DNA from: Rhynchopus sp. YZ270_cl-10
Taxonomy: Eukaryota > Euglenozoa > Diplonemea > Diplonemida > Diplonemidae
Length of the DNA stretch: 64,000 nt
Assembly (NCBI GenBank): GCA_964035575.1
Contig: OZ037918.1
Span: forward strand, 1,054,001 to 1,118,000
Reading direction: 5' to 3'
This document shows positions 52,607 through 63,217 of the stretch, piece by piece. The first letter of the stretch is position 1. Each line of letters begins with the position of its first letter. The translations under genes and the position numbers were made by a program. The notes below the pieces were generated by a model. The model was not told the DNA's origin. It saw only the letters and a program-made list of their open reading frames with translations, and searched no databases.

Positions 52607-54283
52607 ATGACGAACCGTAAGGTGGTGCTGCTCGTTGCGGTTGCAGGAACTGTCGCGAGCTGGGCTGCGTGGGGCGACTGGGCCGTGGAGGGCGAAGGCT
52701 TCGCAGCTTCTGCCACAGGGGTGAAGGTGGTACAGCCCTCTTCCGCTTCCTCCTCCTCCTCCTCCTCCTCTTCTTCTTCTTCTTCCAGAACCGCTGACGA
52801 CGTCAGTTTGAGTGGTGCTTCCTTCCCTGTGCTGGAAACAGTGGAAACAGTGGAAACAGAGGAGCACAAAACACCGTCCGTCCCGCTGTTGCCCTGTGCA
52901 AACGAAGGCACGCCGCTGACCAACGCTGGGTACTGCGAGTGGCTCAATGCGACCATTTGGGAGGAGCTTCTGTGCCGTGGGGGTGCGTGCAGTGGTGCAC
53001 GCCGTCTTCTTGCGTCGGAGGAGCTGCGCGCTCTGTTGGTTGCGCACCATGCGATGCACGCGCGGGTGGCGTCTGGGGACGAGCCTGCGGGGCAGCGCTA
53101 CGTGGTGTGGTCGCTGAGCGGAGGTGTGGGGAACCGGATGCAGGCGCTTGTGTCGACGTTCATGACGGCACTGCTGTCGGGGCGCGTGCTGCTTCTGAAG
53201 AACTGGTTTGAGAAAACGCAGAAGAAGGGCACACCCTCGCCGAAGGAGATGTCCAAAGCGCACGACATCGTGATGGAAGTCATCTCCGCAGAGGCATCAC
53301 GCGCACCGCACAACGAAGAACTGCTGTGCACATCGCTGCCGTTCATGCACCTCAGCGACTTCAAAAAAAGGTACCCCGACAAGTTTCTCCCCCAGGCACG
53401 CCACGAGCATGTCAAAGTCGACATCATCTCGAAGCACGACCCGCACGCGAGGCACTGGGCGAAGCTTGGCTGTGCAGACCCTGCAGCGTTCCCCAACAAG
53501 GACGTCGTCTTCACGTACATTTGGAGCAACCAGTACTATCTTCCCATCTTCTGGGCAAACCCAATCACCCGCCCCAGGATGCAGCGGCTCTTCCCCAACG
53601 CAGACGCCTTTGGCCCGCTATCACGTTTCCTCATCCGCCCGAACCTCAAGGTCGAGAGCATCGTAGGCAGGTTTCTCTGCAAACACGGCGTCAAAGGTGC
53701 TACCCTCGGCCTCGTGCCGCAGTCGCTTCACACGATAGGCAACTCGTACGGTCTGCAGATGCGTGCGTTCCGCACCAACAAGATGCCCGAGATGGCGAAA
53801 GACTTTGACAGGTGCCTGCAGGCTGAGGTGAAGAGAGCAGGCATCCACACGCCTTTCATGTTCATGGCGTCGCTGCACCAGCCTATCCGTGAGTATTGGC
53901 TGCAGAAGTACCCTAAGCAGGTGCTCACGTTGGAGAGCGATGCGAGGGGCGAACAGCAGACCGGGTCTGTGGACATGGACATCGAGGCGCTGGCGGACAT
54001 GTTGATCCTGGGCCGCACAGGAGACTACTTGCTGAGTCCTGGGTCAACCTTCGGATCGTTTGTGACAGGGTACTACGGCCGCCTGCCGCTGCAGATGCAC
54101 ACCATGGGCAGTGCAGGGAAGTGCACACGTATGACTTCTTCTCAACCCTGTTTCATGTCCTGGCTCAAAGGTGACAAACTCATGCAGAAGATGCGGGGCT
54201 TCTCTTGCAAAGCAGTCGAAGACGTGCCCGATGCAGTGACAGAAAACTGTGCAGCGCACCTGAGCATCCCTTTCAAGAAGTAA
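52607..54283 (+). CDS. Type II membrane glycosyltransferase, GT37 fucosyltransferase-like
   Basis: A 558-residue protein from the ATG at 52607. It has a short basic N-terminus, one membrane anchor (KVVLLVAVAGTVASWAAW) and a Ser-rich stem (13 consecutive Ser), the layout of Golgi type II glycosyltransferases. The catalytic part starts at about residue 165 with WSLSGGVGNRMQALVSTFMT and ALLSGRVLLL. This matches the GLGNR...AFLYALLTDRVLLV opening of plant xyloglucan fucosyltransferases (GT37/GT11-like, GDP-fucose binding). LGLVPQSL...YGLQMRAF corresponds to the GxQIRxF strand, and DYLLSPGSTFGSFVTGYYG to the terminal STFGYVAxG motif. The sugar donor is inferred. Single exon. Neighbouring surface-protein genes make a cell-coat role likely. 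Confidence 0.8.
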   Translation: MTNRKVVLLVAVAGTVASWAAWGDWAVEGEGFAASATGVKVVQPSSASSSSSSSSSSSSSRTADDVSLSGASFPVLETVETVETEEHKTPSVPLLPCANEGTPLTNAGYCEWLNATIWEELLCRGGACSGARRLLASEELRALLVAHHAMHARVASGDEPAGQRYVVWSLSGGVGNRMQALVSTFMTALLSGRVLLLKNWFEKTQKKGTPSPKEMSKAHDIVMEVISAEASRAPHNEELLCTSLPFMHLSDFKKRYPDKFLPQARHEHVKVDIISKHDPHARHWAKLGCADPAAFPNKDVVFTYIWSNQYYLPIFWANPITRPRMQRLFPNADAFGPLSRFLIRPNLKVESIVGRFLCKHGVKGATLGLVPQSLHTIGNSYGLQMRAFRTNKMPEMAKDFDRCLQAEVKRAGIHTPFMFMASLHQPIREYWLQKYPKQVLTLESDARGEQQTGSVDMDIEALADMLILGRTGDYLLSPGSTFGSFVTGYYGRLPLQMHTMGSAGKCTRMTSSQPCFMSWLKGDKLMQKMRGFSCKAVEDVPDAVTENCAAHLSIPFKK

Positions 54284-54436
54284 ACATCTGGAGTAACATT
54301 TGATGCTGTGACAATTCAAAAATCCAAGAAAGCAGCTTACTTGATTTCCCATTTTGTACCATTTTCACATTTTGCCCCAGCACCCTATGTCACACCAAAG
54401 CACACATCACCCCACAGGGACGTTTGTCTTCAAAAA

Positions 54437-55624
54437 ATGAGCGGGTTTAGGGTGCTGTTGCTTGTGGGACTGGCATCGCAGTGTTGCCTTGTCTCTGCTG
54501 ACGAGTTTGTTGCCACACTCCCTTTTGTATTTGAGTGGTATTACTCAACGGGTCTGCAGGTCTCGTTTAATACGAACAACAGCTTCAAAGGGGGGTCACT
54601 CACGTTCTCCATTGGGGGCTACCGCTCAGGATGCCCCGGCGGGGAAGGCTCAAGCACGCTTAAGATGAGGCTCAGGGGGTACCCAGTGTATCCAGGGTAT
54701 CCAGAAGAACAAACACTTGTGGATGTCGAAAAAACTGTACAAACTAACTCTGAGGTGACGATCCCTCTTAGTAGATCTGGTTCTTCTGCAGGAGACCCCG
54801 CATTATATGCGGGGTTCTTCAACCCGTACTTCACGTTGACGCGAACGAAGGAGTCCTTCAGCAAGTATGACTGCCCGGTGTACGTCTCGAAGGTTACTCT
54901 CCAGACTAACATAATAACCACACCAGCGCCGTCGACGCTTGCACCACCTGGAGAGTTTGCAGGCAAGTACGCTGTGGTGACGCAAGAGGCTTGCGCTGAG
55001 AATGTTGTCTCCTGCCCAAAGTCGAGTGTCCAGTTCATTCCGTTCTACGAGCGCACGGAATTTACCCTGTGCAATGAGTCTGACTCCATTACGATGATAT
55101 TCACCGATTTGAAGGATGGCTATTTCGAGTTTAACCCAGGCACTGGCACTGGCATTGGCACCATTGGCACCATCGTGTTCCTATGCAACTCGTGCTACCC
55201 CGTGCAGAAGTTGTTCATCTCTGTGAGCTGCGACCTTGTCTCTTCGCTGCCGCCGGCCACAGATGTTCCTTCCACGATTGCACCGTCTTTGCCGCCAGGG
55301 TACGGGGTTCCTGGGCCTCCTGGGGTGCCTGGGTACGGGGTGCCTGGTACGAATGGTCAGAACGGCAAGGATGGCGAGCAGGGTGCACAGGGCGCACAAG
55401 GGGCCGCTGGTGCTACTGGTGCTACTGGGCCTGCAGGTGCCGGCGGATTATCAGGACCTGCAGGTGCACCTGGTGCACCAGGCACGTCTTCGACATCCGC
55501 AACCCTCGTCTCTGTGGTCGGTGCGGGTTGCTTTGTGGGAGGTGTTGCAGCAGTGGGTCTCGCATGGTTTGTGTCCCGCCCAAGGACACCCACATCGCCA
55601 GATGACTACAGCTTCGCAGCGTGA
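54437..55624 (+). CDS. Collagen-like single-pass surface protein
   Basis: A 395-residue protein. Residues 1-21 are a signal peptide (MSGFRVLLLVGLASQCCLVSA). The ectodomain (22-265) has scattered Cys and is divided by a TTPAPSTLAPP linker into two similar-sized halves, each perhaps a beta-sandwich. Residues about 280-345 are Gly-X-Y repeats (GVPGPPGVPGYGVPG..., GQNGKDGEQGAQGAQGAAGA), a collagen-like stretch of roughly twenty triplets with slight breaks. A membrane segment (LVSVVGAGCFVGGVAAVGLA) and a short tail end the protein. Collagen-like tracts are uncommon in protists. I infer a cell-surface role. An acceptor-like CCCCACAG sits about 20 nt before the ATG. Confidence 0.83.
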   Translation: MSGFRVLLLVGLASQCCLVSADEFVATLPFVFEWYYSTGLQVSFNTNNSFKGGSLTFSIGGYRSGCPGGEGSSTLKMRLRGYPVYPGYPEEQTLVDVEKTVQTNSEVTIPLSRSGSSAGDPALYAGFFNPYFTLTRTKESFSKYDCPVYVSKVTLQTNIITTPAPSTLAPPGEFAGKYAVVTQEACAENVVSCPKSSVQFIPFYERTEFTLCNESDSITMIFTDLKDGYFEFNPGTGTGIGTIGTIVFLCNSCYPVQKLFISVSCDLVSSLPPATDVPSTIAPSLPPGYGVPGPPGVPGYGVPGTNGQNGKDGEQGAQGAQGAAGATGATGPAGAGGLSGPAGAPGAPGTSSTSATLVSVVGAGCFVGGVAAVGLAWFVSRPRTPTSPDDYSFAA

Positions 55625-56540
55625 GTGTGTTGTGCACAAACCAGCCTTCATGTGAGCAACGTGTTCTGTCGGAGTATGCCGGAAGAGGTTGTCCTGGCCT
55701 AGATTTGAAACAAATCGGTGTTCTTCCCAGTGTTCACAGATACACAGTTTGGTCTGCCAGGGCAGCTCGGTCAATCCAAGGGGGGGAAAAAAACCCTTTG
55801 AAATTCATTCCGCCTTCGGGCGACCTTGTGTAGAACCCGTCTTCGGACAGGTTATTGTCGAAGCTTCTCACAAAAAGTGAAGACTGTCTTTTTGTCATTA
55901 ATTCAACAAATTACCAGTTTATTTTTTACGAAAGGGGTTTTCAGGCCTCAAGTTTTAGTGTTTCCGGTGTTGCATAAAAACACTGTCCGCGAGGACAGGG
56001 TGTTCCGATGGGAGTCATAAACCTGTCTTGCTCTTGTCCTGCCCTTTGCTGGTCAGGCAGAGTATTCAGCGAACTCCACTGCCCACAGGAGAATGGTCAG
56101 ACTTTGTCAGAATTAGAGCAGCACCTGAATTATTATGCATTCCGGGATAAGTGTCAAAGTTCATTGGCTCATTGTCTTTATATGTCAGGGAAATGGGCAG
56201 TCGAAAAGACTTGTCTCGGTCACGTTGTCTGAAACTTTGTGGATGTGTAACGTTTCAAGATGAGTTCCGTCGACGCCTATTTTCTTCTTTGCTCGGTTTT
56301 TTCTTACAGCATGTTGTTCAAATAATTTAAAACAGCGGCTTTTTAACCAAGATCACTTCACCACAAACACTAATGACCCATTTTGCACCAGGTCCTTGTT
56401 GACTATTGGAGGCAGTTTGTGGGTCTCCTTCTTTACAATAGTTGGAATATCAGACAAGTAAGTCGTCGCCATAAACACAGGCTGGCTTGGCAATGGCTGA
56501 CAGAGGCAGGGGGCGTAGTTAGTGGCCGTGCAGCCTTGAT
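55625..56540. other. Intergenic region
   Basis: Mixed composition with no gene or recognised repeat. Confidence 0.45.
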
Positions 56541-57950
56541 TTGATTAACGCACACACCTTCACATGCAGATTCAACACTTTTATTTGGAAAGCGGCGCAA
56601 CGATGTTGCACCCTTGTGGGTTTGGCGATGCTGTGGACAGTTCAGTCTCAGGGATGCACCTCAGATGCGCAGTGCCCACCGAAGCAGTATTGTCGCGACG
56701 ATTCTTTTGTCCGTGGAGAGTGCCGGTGTCATGGTGACTGGAAAGGAGTCGACTGCGACTGCAGTGCTTCCATTACATGCAGCGGGAACGGAAGGTGTAA
56801 TGCGAATTCCGAGTGCATCTGTACCCCAGGTTGGGTTGGTCTAGATTGCTCCGTCGACTGCGAGGATGCACGCGACTGCCGTGGCCGTGGGACTTGCGAG
56901 CAGGATGGAAGCTGCGCTTGCTCGGGCGATTGGACAGGCCCAAGGTGCGACTGCAGCCCTTCGGATACATGCAACGGCAATGGGGAATGCGATCCATCCA
57001 CGCTTAAGTGCACGTGTGAACCTGGTTTGTGGACTGGGGTATACTGTACCATCCCGTGCGCCCCTGCTGCGGGTGGTTCAACGACATGCGATTCACAAGG
57101 TACATGCTTTGCAGACCAAGAATGTCCACAGAACCAGCATTGCGACGACACGTTCGACTGTGTCTGCAACAAGGGCTGGATTGGCACGTTCTGCGACGAG
57201 CCATGCACGCTCTAACGGCGGGTGTTGCGATTCGAAGACCTTTTTTTGATGTTCCCTGCATCTGCGAAGACAATTGGCATGGTGCGATGTGTGAAGCGTT
57301 TGTGACGATGTGCAATGCGGACAAGGGAAATGCGATGTTACAGGTGGTCTTGGGTCTGCGACCGCCGCTTGCGTTTGCGACGGTGATTGGGTAGATTATC
57401 AGAAGAGGCCGGTCTCACTTGACGGAGAGCTGGGTGCGTTCTTTCTTGAGGCGAAGTACGGGAACGTGCTGAAGAAGTCAACTGTGACAAACACGTGTCT
57501 GACAGGACGTTCTGCAGCTGATGAGGCAACGACCACCATCCCCACGGTGGCAGAAGAGCTGGCAAAATGCACTTCGGATGCTGCAAGGGAGCGTGCCCTT
57601 GAGTGCTACGCTCCAGGGAAGGCATGTGGTACGTGGTATGCGCAGTGCCTGTTTGAGGCGTGTTTGTACTACGTGCCAGGTGAGGAGGGACGCACCAACC
57701 ATATGATTGACTCGCTTATGTTCAAGGAGCAGGGATTTGTTTTGTTCATTTGTTCGCCATTCTATCAATACAAAGAGCGCAGTTTCCCTCTTGACCTCTC
57801 TGCGACAAGGTTTTGTCTCAACAAAACCTTTCCTTACGCTAGCGGGCAGACCAGCCTTTGTTGGAATACTGCTGTTTGGCGCACCCCTCAAAACCCTCAC
57901 CACCACCCTTGCTTTGCTTCTCTGTTTTCATTGTTGTTACAACAATGATA
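56541..57950 (+). pseudogene. EGF-repeat secreted or surface protein gene, broken by frame changes
   Basis: The clean part (to 57215) encodes five or six EGF-like modules such as CTCEPGLWTGVYC, CICTPGWVGLDC and CACSGDWTGPRC. They are preceded by a hydrophobic signal-like stretch (CTLVGLAMLWTVQSQG) with no ATG in the right place: the in-frame ATG at 56628 falls inside it. After CDEPCTL a stop occurs, yet EGF-type sequence goes on in other frames: NGGCCDSKTFF, then VPCICEDNWHGAMCEAFVTMC, then GQGKCDVTGGLGSATAACVC and a Cys-containing tail to about 57665. At least three frame changes (about 57210, 57240, 57315) are needed, with no GT-AG introns to explain them. So this is a recent pseudogene or a poorly sequenced stretch. 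Confidence 0.7.
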
Positions 57951-58333
57951 CCACAGCACATAATCCAGCAGTGCCGTTGTTTCTGCCCCTGTCGGGCGGA
58001 TTGGCAGCACACTGTGTTGTGGCCTTTCCCCCCTCCCTTTGACCCTATCTTTTGTTTCAATTTGATTTTACAACTCAAATTGAAAAAATACCCCCTGCTG
58101 GGGAGACCGGGTGCCCCAACAACACTATTAACTCATCAAAAAATCACAAAGGCCCTGCAAAAAAAAAAAAGAAACCCCGATTTCCCCCCTGAAACACCCT
58201 CACTCCCTTGTACAAGCATCTCCTCAAACACCGTCCATCAAACCAGTTTCAACAACCTTTCCCCATTCCCCATTCCCCCACACTCACACACACACACACA
58301 TCGGTGAGGAGAGTTTGAAAACCAACCCCCACG
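57951..58333. other. Spacer and leader of the receptor gene
   Basis: C/T- and A-rich sequence with a (CA)n run just before the ATG at 58334. No element seen. Confidence 0.5.
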
Positions 58334-61300
58334 ATGGCAGCTTTGGCCGTGATTCTCACGGCAACCCTCGTCGCTAGGCGTTGCACTGTCGATCCAGAGA
58401 TGTGCCTCTACAACGTCGACTTCACCTTCGCTGAAGCATACAGGATTCGGTACGGCGAAGGCATCAGAGACGGGGACTACGACACCATCCTCGGGAACCC
58501 GAAGTTACAGGAGGCGCTTTGCGACCCCGATATGTGGAAAAAGCGCTCCGAGGCCTGCGGAGGCTGTGCACACGAACTGGAGGTGACGAAAGGGCTTGGG
58601 GAGGAGTGGACCAGCAGACGCATCTGCCTTTCTGAGATCGAGATGCTTCCCCACACGGATGGGTCCCACTTGACCCCAGATCACCCGAACCACATGAAGG
58701 AAATGGAGCTCCTTGTGTCCACAACATGGCAGGATGGGTGCAGATCAGGGTCGTGGTCTTCGATGGACGATATGTCGGACAAAATCGTGCTCGTACCTAA
58801 CTGTTGGAGCGGGGCAGGTGGTGCCCTTCCAGAGCCGTACAGCAAAGGCGCGCCTGCTCTAATCCACATGATGACCACCAAGAGCTACCTGAAGGAAGAA
58901 AATGAGAACTATCCGCCCTTCGACAAAATGACAAACTCGCAGTACGACAACATGACTGTCTTCAACGCCTTCTCCTTCCCTGTGCACAACTTATTCGAAG
59001 CGATCAAAGATGCGAAGGCGGATCACAACATCACCACATACGGGAGGCTGATTTCGAACTGCGGGAAAACCTTCGACCCATTGGGAGGGATCGATTCAGT
59101 TGATACTTCAAAATACGCGTCGGACACATGCCCTGGATGGAAAATGTCCCACAAAGACCTCTGCTCGAAGCTTTCAAACGAAACCCGCAGACTGTGCACC
59201 ACATGCCCCCTCCAAATCCAAGATCCTGCAACGGGAGAAAACTTGCCTTGTCTCTACAGCCACGATCTCACGCCGTTAAGAGCTGAAACACAAATGTCGC
59301 TTTCTTTCACCTTCCCTTTGAAGGAAAAGGTGATTTATTTCCAACAGCAGATCACAGATCGGTATTGCGACCCGCGGTACTATAACGAGTCTTGGAAGGG
59401 GAGAATTGTGATGTTCGGGCCTGGTCACGTTCACGGATGCACAAGAACAGACGCAATCCTTGCCGCGCAGAAGGCTGGGGTGAAAGCTGTGATCAACACC
59501 GTCCCCGACAGAGTGAGAGGTGCTTCTTACGGGCTTGCCGTTCCCACCGCCACCACTGCGAACCCTGTCGACATGATTGCGCTGGCGACCTTCATGAAGC
59601 TCGGGGAGGTAGTGGGGGATAGCGCATGGGAACGTGAACTTCTGATTTTGAAACCAGATCACGTTGCCCTCCCCGTCACCCCGTCTCCACCGGCAGATGT
59701 GGACCTTGTGAAGGACCCGGAGAAGGATAACAGTTCTGTTGTGGAGCAGGCCGGGGTGATTGTATCGATCGTTCTCATTCCCGTGTTGGTGATTGCGATT
59801 TTTGCAAAAACGTGTTGGGCACGGAAGACCACTGTGCCTCTGCCGGATGCAACAGGGGTGAGCTTGTCGACGTCATCCACACTGCTTTCCATGTCGATGG
59901 CGGTGGTGCTGACGGTAATCACATTCGTTTTGACTCTCAACGCGGGACAGCGTGGTGTAGACACAGCGTCTGACTCAGGAAGAAATGTCGCACAGCTCGC
60001 AACAGACATGAACACACAAAACGTTAAGACTCTGACAGACGGAACTCTTGTGCAGATGCTCAGCACTGCGAGAGGAGCATTCAAATCCCGCCTCACAAGA
60101 AAGAGAGACACAGGAATGGAGTCAATTATCTACCGCTACAAGGACAATGACGAGTGGGGGTGGTCGCGCGCCATCAACGAAATCCCGAATCTCTTCACTG
60201 TGCAGGAGGACCCTATTGTTAAGGGGAGCATCACCAACAAATGGGCAGTGTACATGCGTGAGGGGGGCTACCTCGACTCGGAGGGACACAGAAACTCGAA
60301 CTACGACTACTCACGCACTGTGTCCTCGTCCGGAAACAAAGATTTGTACGACCCGCTCACAAAACTGTGGTACTCCGACATTCCGAAAGACCAGAACTAC
60401 ACGGGTCTCTGGCTTGCCAACACCTACCAGGCGGATCTCGATGTTGAGGGCCGTTTTGAGTTTTCGCAGTACCAAATGAGGTCGCCCTCGTGGCAGGGGA
60501 ACTACGGGCCGTTCATCTCGTACGTGAAGGCGTTTAACACCGGAGGGCTTCCACTCGGACATTATGTTGTGTCGGAGCCGTTCTTCCACTACTCATACGC
60601 GGTGCAGGCGAGTCTGGAGTCTCACATCTCGAGGAACCCGCTTGCAGAGAACATGTCCTTCTGCTTCTACCGGGAGGATGGTGTGATTTTCGCAATGACG
60701 CCTGGAACCGATGATTCTTTCCAGAGCTTGGACTACTTCGGGCCTTTCCTTGGAAGTAGCTCGTGGTCTCCGTCAGGTGACCCGGAGAAGGCTGAGGACA
60801 ATACCGTGGGGTACTCGTTGACGACAGTGTGGAATACTCGTCAGCCGGAGATCAACGCGATGGCGAACCTATTCATGCAGAAGTTCGGGACGATTGTGGC
60901 GAAGAAGAACGTGGAAGGGGGGACAACCGCTGTCACGGAAACGTTTGACCAAAAGGAGTATGTTAGCCTTACGACGGACGTCATCTTCCACGCGAACTTC
61001 GATGGAAACCAAAATGATGTCAGCGGAACCAACTGGGACACTCGTGTCCAGTGCGACGACGTCAACTCCACCGCGTGCGCATCCCTCAAAACCCAAGGGA
61101 AGTTCGGTGGGTCTCTCGCCCTCGATGGCAAGGGCACCTTCCTCGTTCTCCCGTACCTGACACAACGCACCCCACGTGTCGCCGCCACGAAGAAGAGCAC
61201 ACACACAGGTGAATGGATGTCCGAAAACCTCTCATACAACGACAGCGCTGTGCACGACGGTGTGGACGATGTCATCATGACATGGGCCAACAGCGATGGG

Positions 61301-63217
61301 TCAATCAAGCGCCCTGTCATCCGTGAACGCTTCCACCTTGGTCAGGAGCACAGCATCAGCATGTGGGTCAAACCATCTGCTTCAATGACGCAAACAAAAC
61401 AGAAAAACGCAACCCTCTTCGCAGACACAAACGACCACTTGGCCGCGTCCTACCGTTTGACCGGGGACGCACAACTATTGATTGCAGCAAACATGTTCGG
61501 TTGCATCACTAAACCTGTTGAGGGTGGGCTTCCTACTGACGAATGGACACACATTGTGGTTTCGGTGAGTTTTGCGAAGAAGCGTCTCTACTGTTCTGTT
61601 TCTCTTAACGGAAAGCTTCACTCTCTCGCACCTGTCTCGTTCAAAATCGATATGGCTTACTACTTGCATTCATACAGAATTGGACAAAATTTTGCTGGGG
61701 AGGTGGATGACCTCCGCTTCCACAACCGCACAATGAGCGACGACGATGCCGAGTCTATGCACGCTAACTCCCGTCTTGCTCCGGTACAATCGAAGATGTT
61801 TTCGACAGTCGCAATTGGCATTGACTCCCACAAAATCTCGGCAGGCTTCCCCGCTATGGTTTATTCTCTTTCGGTGCCAAACAGCGACATCGTGAGGGAA
61901 GCAGAAGCGGCAGCGGAACGTTTAAAAAGAAACCTCGAAACCGAAGAAGACAACACAAACAAACAGCTTTATCAGAACTCGATGGAAACAGTCTGCATTG
62001 TCTTGGTTGTGTTGCTGATTGCCGCCCTTCTCTTCATCACGTTTAACCATTTGCTGACAAAACCGTTCGCAGCGTTTGCTGTGGAGATTGATGCGGTGGC
62101 GCAGATTGATGTGGATGGCATGGAGGCGACAGATATCAGCTCGATTCTGTTGGAAATCAACGTGATGGCAAAGGCGATGAACACATTGGTGAAAAATATG
62201 AAGGAGTTCAAAAGTTTCATGCCCCTTTCCATGCAAGAGTGCGTTCAGGGAGATTCGTCCCAGGACCAGGAGGAATCCGTCCCTAATGATACTGGGTCCG
62301 TCCTCTCCAGACGTTCATCACGCAGCCATTCAAGGATAGACACTGCGAGCAGAACCATGACCACCGAAGAAACCTTCTCGCTCCGCTCCAACTACCACCA
62401 CAAAGCACGCGAGGCAACAGAGCTGCTTGTGGCAAACCTGATGAAGAGGAAGATGTCCTTCCTCTGCGTCAACGTGAAGGGGTTTCTGCGCTCCATGAAC
62501 GGTGCCTCAGAGAGAGACGTGATTCAAGGACACTCCGGGTACATCCAGCACTGCATCGACTCCTCGCAGACACGCGGTGGGCTGCCAGAAACATTCTCGG
62601 GAGACCGCGTCCTGATCACCTTCAACGGGGTAAAATCATGCTCTGGGCACCCTGAAGCTGCTGCAGAAGTCTCACTCCTGCTTCGCGACAAATGGCCGGA
62701 AGGATATGGGGAGGGAGTGAACATGTCGCTTGCTGCAGGAAGTGTCCGTGCTGGAAACATCGGAGCGCAAGCAATGAGGAGATACACCATGCTTGGATCA
62801 ACTGTTGCATGGGTGCACGGGTTGGAGAGATACGGTGCGTATAATAATATTCAGATTGCGGCGGATTCTGTATTCGCCGACATGGTGAAGGGAAGGTTTG
62901 AGCACAGGCATTTCTCCGCGATATTGTGTCCGAAGCATTCGACGAGAACAGTGATTGTGACGGCGTTCCAGGCGATTGTGCGTTGCACGGATGACGAATG
63001 GATGTATCAGTTAGAGAACGCCACGAAGCTCTCAGCGAACGGAACGTACAATGCCTGGGTCGAGTGCTTGGTGAGGGCGAAGTGGGAAGAGGCGAGGAAG
63101 CTCTTGGAAAAGCAAGATCTGATGCACTTGACGGCTGCGGATGTGAACTTCGGCGATATGAACAATGGCTTGTTGACCGAATGTTTTACTCCAGAGGAAG
63201 TAAAGTACCTCTGTTAG
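58334..63217 (+). CDS. Large receptor with PA, sensor, LamG-like and degenerate class III nucleotide-cyclase domains
   Basis: 1627 residues, single exon. A weak signal peptide is followed by two protease-associated (PA)-like segments: one around SDKIVLVPNC...YSKGAPALIHM, and a clearer one at about 340-420 (WKGRIVMFGPG...GCTRTDAILAAQKAGVKAVI). Hydrophobic stretches lie at about 474-495 and 520-540, then a PDC/Cache-like sensor region. A LamG/concanavalin-like domain spans about 882-1165 (HANFDGNQNDVSG, SISMWVKPS, WTHIVVSVSF). A membrane helix (about 1217-1240, CIVLVVLLIAALLFITFNHL) leads into a HAMP-like segment and a Ser-rich linker. The cyclase-like domain (about 1372-1540) keeps GDRVLITF and GSVRAGNIGAQAMRRYTMLG. 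However, the first metal Asp is Asn (FLCVNVKGF) and the usual N-x3-R region is changed, so it is probably inactive or regulatory. It resembles euglenozoan receptor cyclases in layout only. Confidence 0.85.
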   Translation: MAALAVILTATLVARRCTVDPEMCLYNVDFTFAEAYRIRYGEGIRDGDYDTILGNPKLQEALCDPDMWKKRSEACGGCAHELEVTKGLGEEWTSRRICLSEIEMLPHTDGSHLTPDHPNHMKEMELLVSTTWQDGCRSGSWSSMDDMSDKIVLVPNCWSGAGGALPEPYSKGAPALIHMMTTKSYLKEENENYPPFDKMTNSQYDNMTVFNAFSFPVHNLFEAIKDAKADHNITTYGRLISNCGKTFDPLGGIDSVDTSKYASDTCPGWKMSHKDLCSKLSNETRRLCTTCPLQIQDPATGENLPCLYSHDLTPLRAETQMSLSFTFPLKEKVIYFQQQITDRYCDPRYYNESWKGRIVMFGPGHVHGCTRTDAILAAQKAGVKAVINTVPDRVRGASYGLAVPTATTANPVDMIALATFMKLGEVVGDSAWERELLILKPDHVALPVTPSPPADVDLVKDPEKDNSSVVEQAGVIVSIVLIPVLVIAIFAKTCWARKTTVPLPDATGVSLSTSSTLLSMSMAVVLTVITFVLTLNAGQRGVDTASDSGRNVAQLATDMNTQNVKTLTDGTLVQMLSTARGAFKSRLTRKRDTGMESIIYRYKDNDEWGWSRAINEIPNLFTVQEDPIVKGSITNKWAVYMREGGYLDSEGHRNSNYDYSRTVSSSGNKDLYDPLTKLWYSDIPKDQNYTGLWLANTYQADLDVEGRFEFSQYQMRSPSWQGNYGPFISYVKAFNTGGLPLGHYVVSEPFFHYSYAVQASLESHISRNPLAENMSFCFYREDGVIFAMTPGTDDSFQSLDYFGPFLGSSSWSPSGDPEKAEDNTVGYSLTTVWNTRQPEINAMANLFMQKFGTIVAKKNVEGGTTAVTETFDQKEYVSLTTDVIFHANFDGNQNDVSGTNWDTRVQCDDVNSTACASLKTQGKFGGSLALDGKGTFLVLPYLTQRTPRVAATKKSTHTGEWMSENLSYNDSAVHDGVDDVIMTWANSDGSIKRPVIRERFHLGQEHSISMWVKPSASMTQTKQKNATLFADTNDHLAASYRLTGDAQLLIAANMFGCITKPVEGGLPTDEWTHIVVSVSFAKKRLYCSVSLNGKLHSLAPVSFKIDMAYYLHSYRIGQNFAGEVDDLRFHNRTMSDDDAESMHANSRLAPVQSKMFSTVAIGIDSHKISAGFPAMVYSLSVPNSDIVREAEAAAERLKRNLETEEDNTNKQLYQNSMETVCIVLVVLLIAALLFITFNHLLTKPFAAFAVEIDAVAQIDVDGMEATDISSILLEINVMAKAMNTLVKNMKEFKSFMPLSMQECVQGDSSQDQEESVPNDTGSVLSRRSSRSHSRIDTASRTMTTEETFSLRSNYHHKAREATELLVANLMKRKMSFLCVNVKGFLRSMNGASERDVIQGHSGYIQHCIDSSQTRGGLPETFSGDRVLITFNGVKSCSGHPEAAAEVSLLLRDKWPEGYGEGVNMSLAAGSVRAGNIGAQAMRRYTMLGSTVAWVHGLERYGAYNNIQIAADSVFADMVKGRFEHRHFSAILCPKHSTRTVIVTAFQAIVRCTDDEWMYQLENATKLSANGTYNAWVECLVRAKWEEARKLLEKQDLMHLTAADVNFGDMNNGLLTECFTPEEVKYLC

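Noticed and set aside
57029-57394. Separate small gene downstream of the EGF repeats
   Set aside because: Its C-terminal part continues the EGF pattern of the upstream frame, so it is part of the broken EGF gene, not an independent gene.
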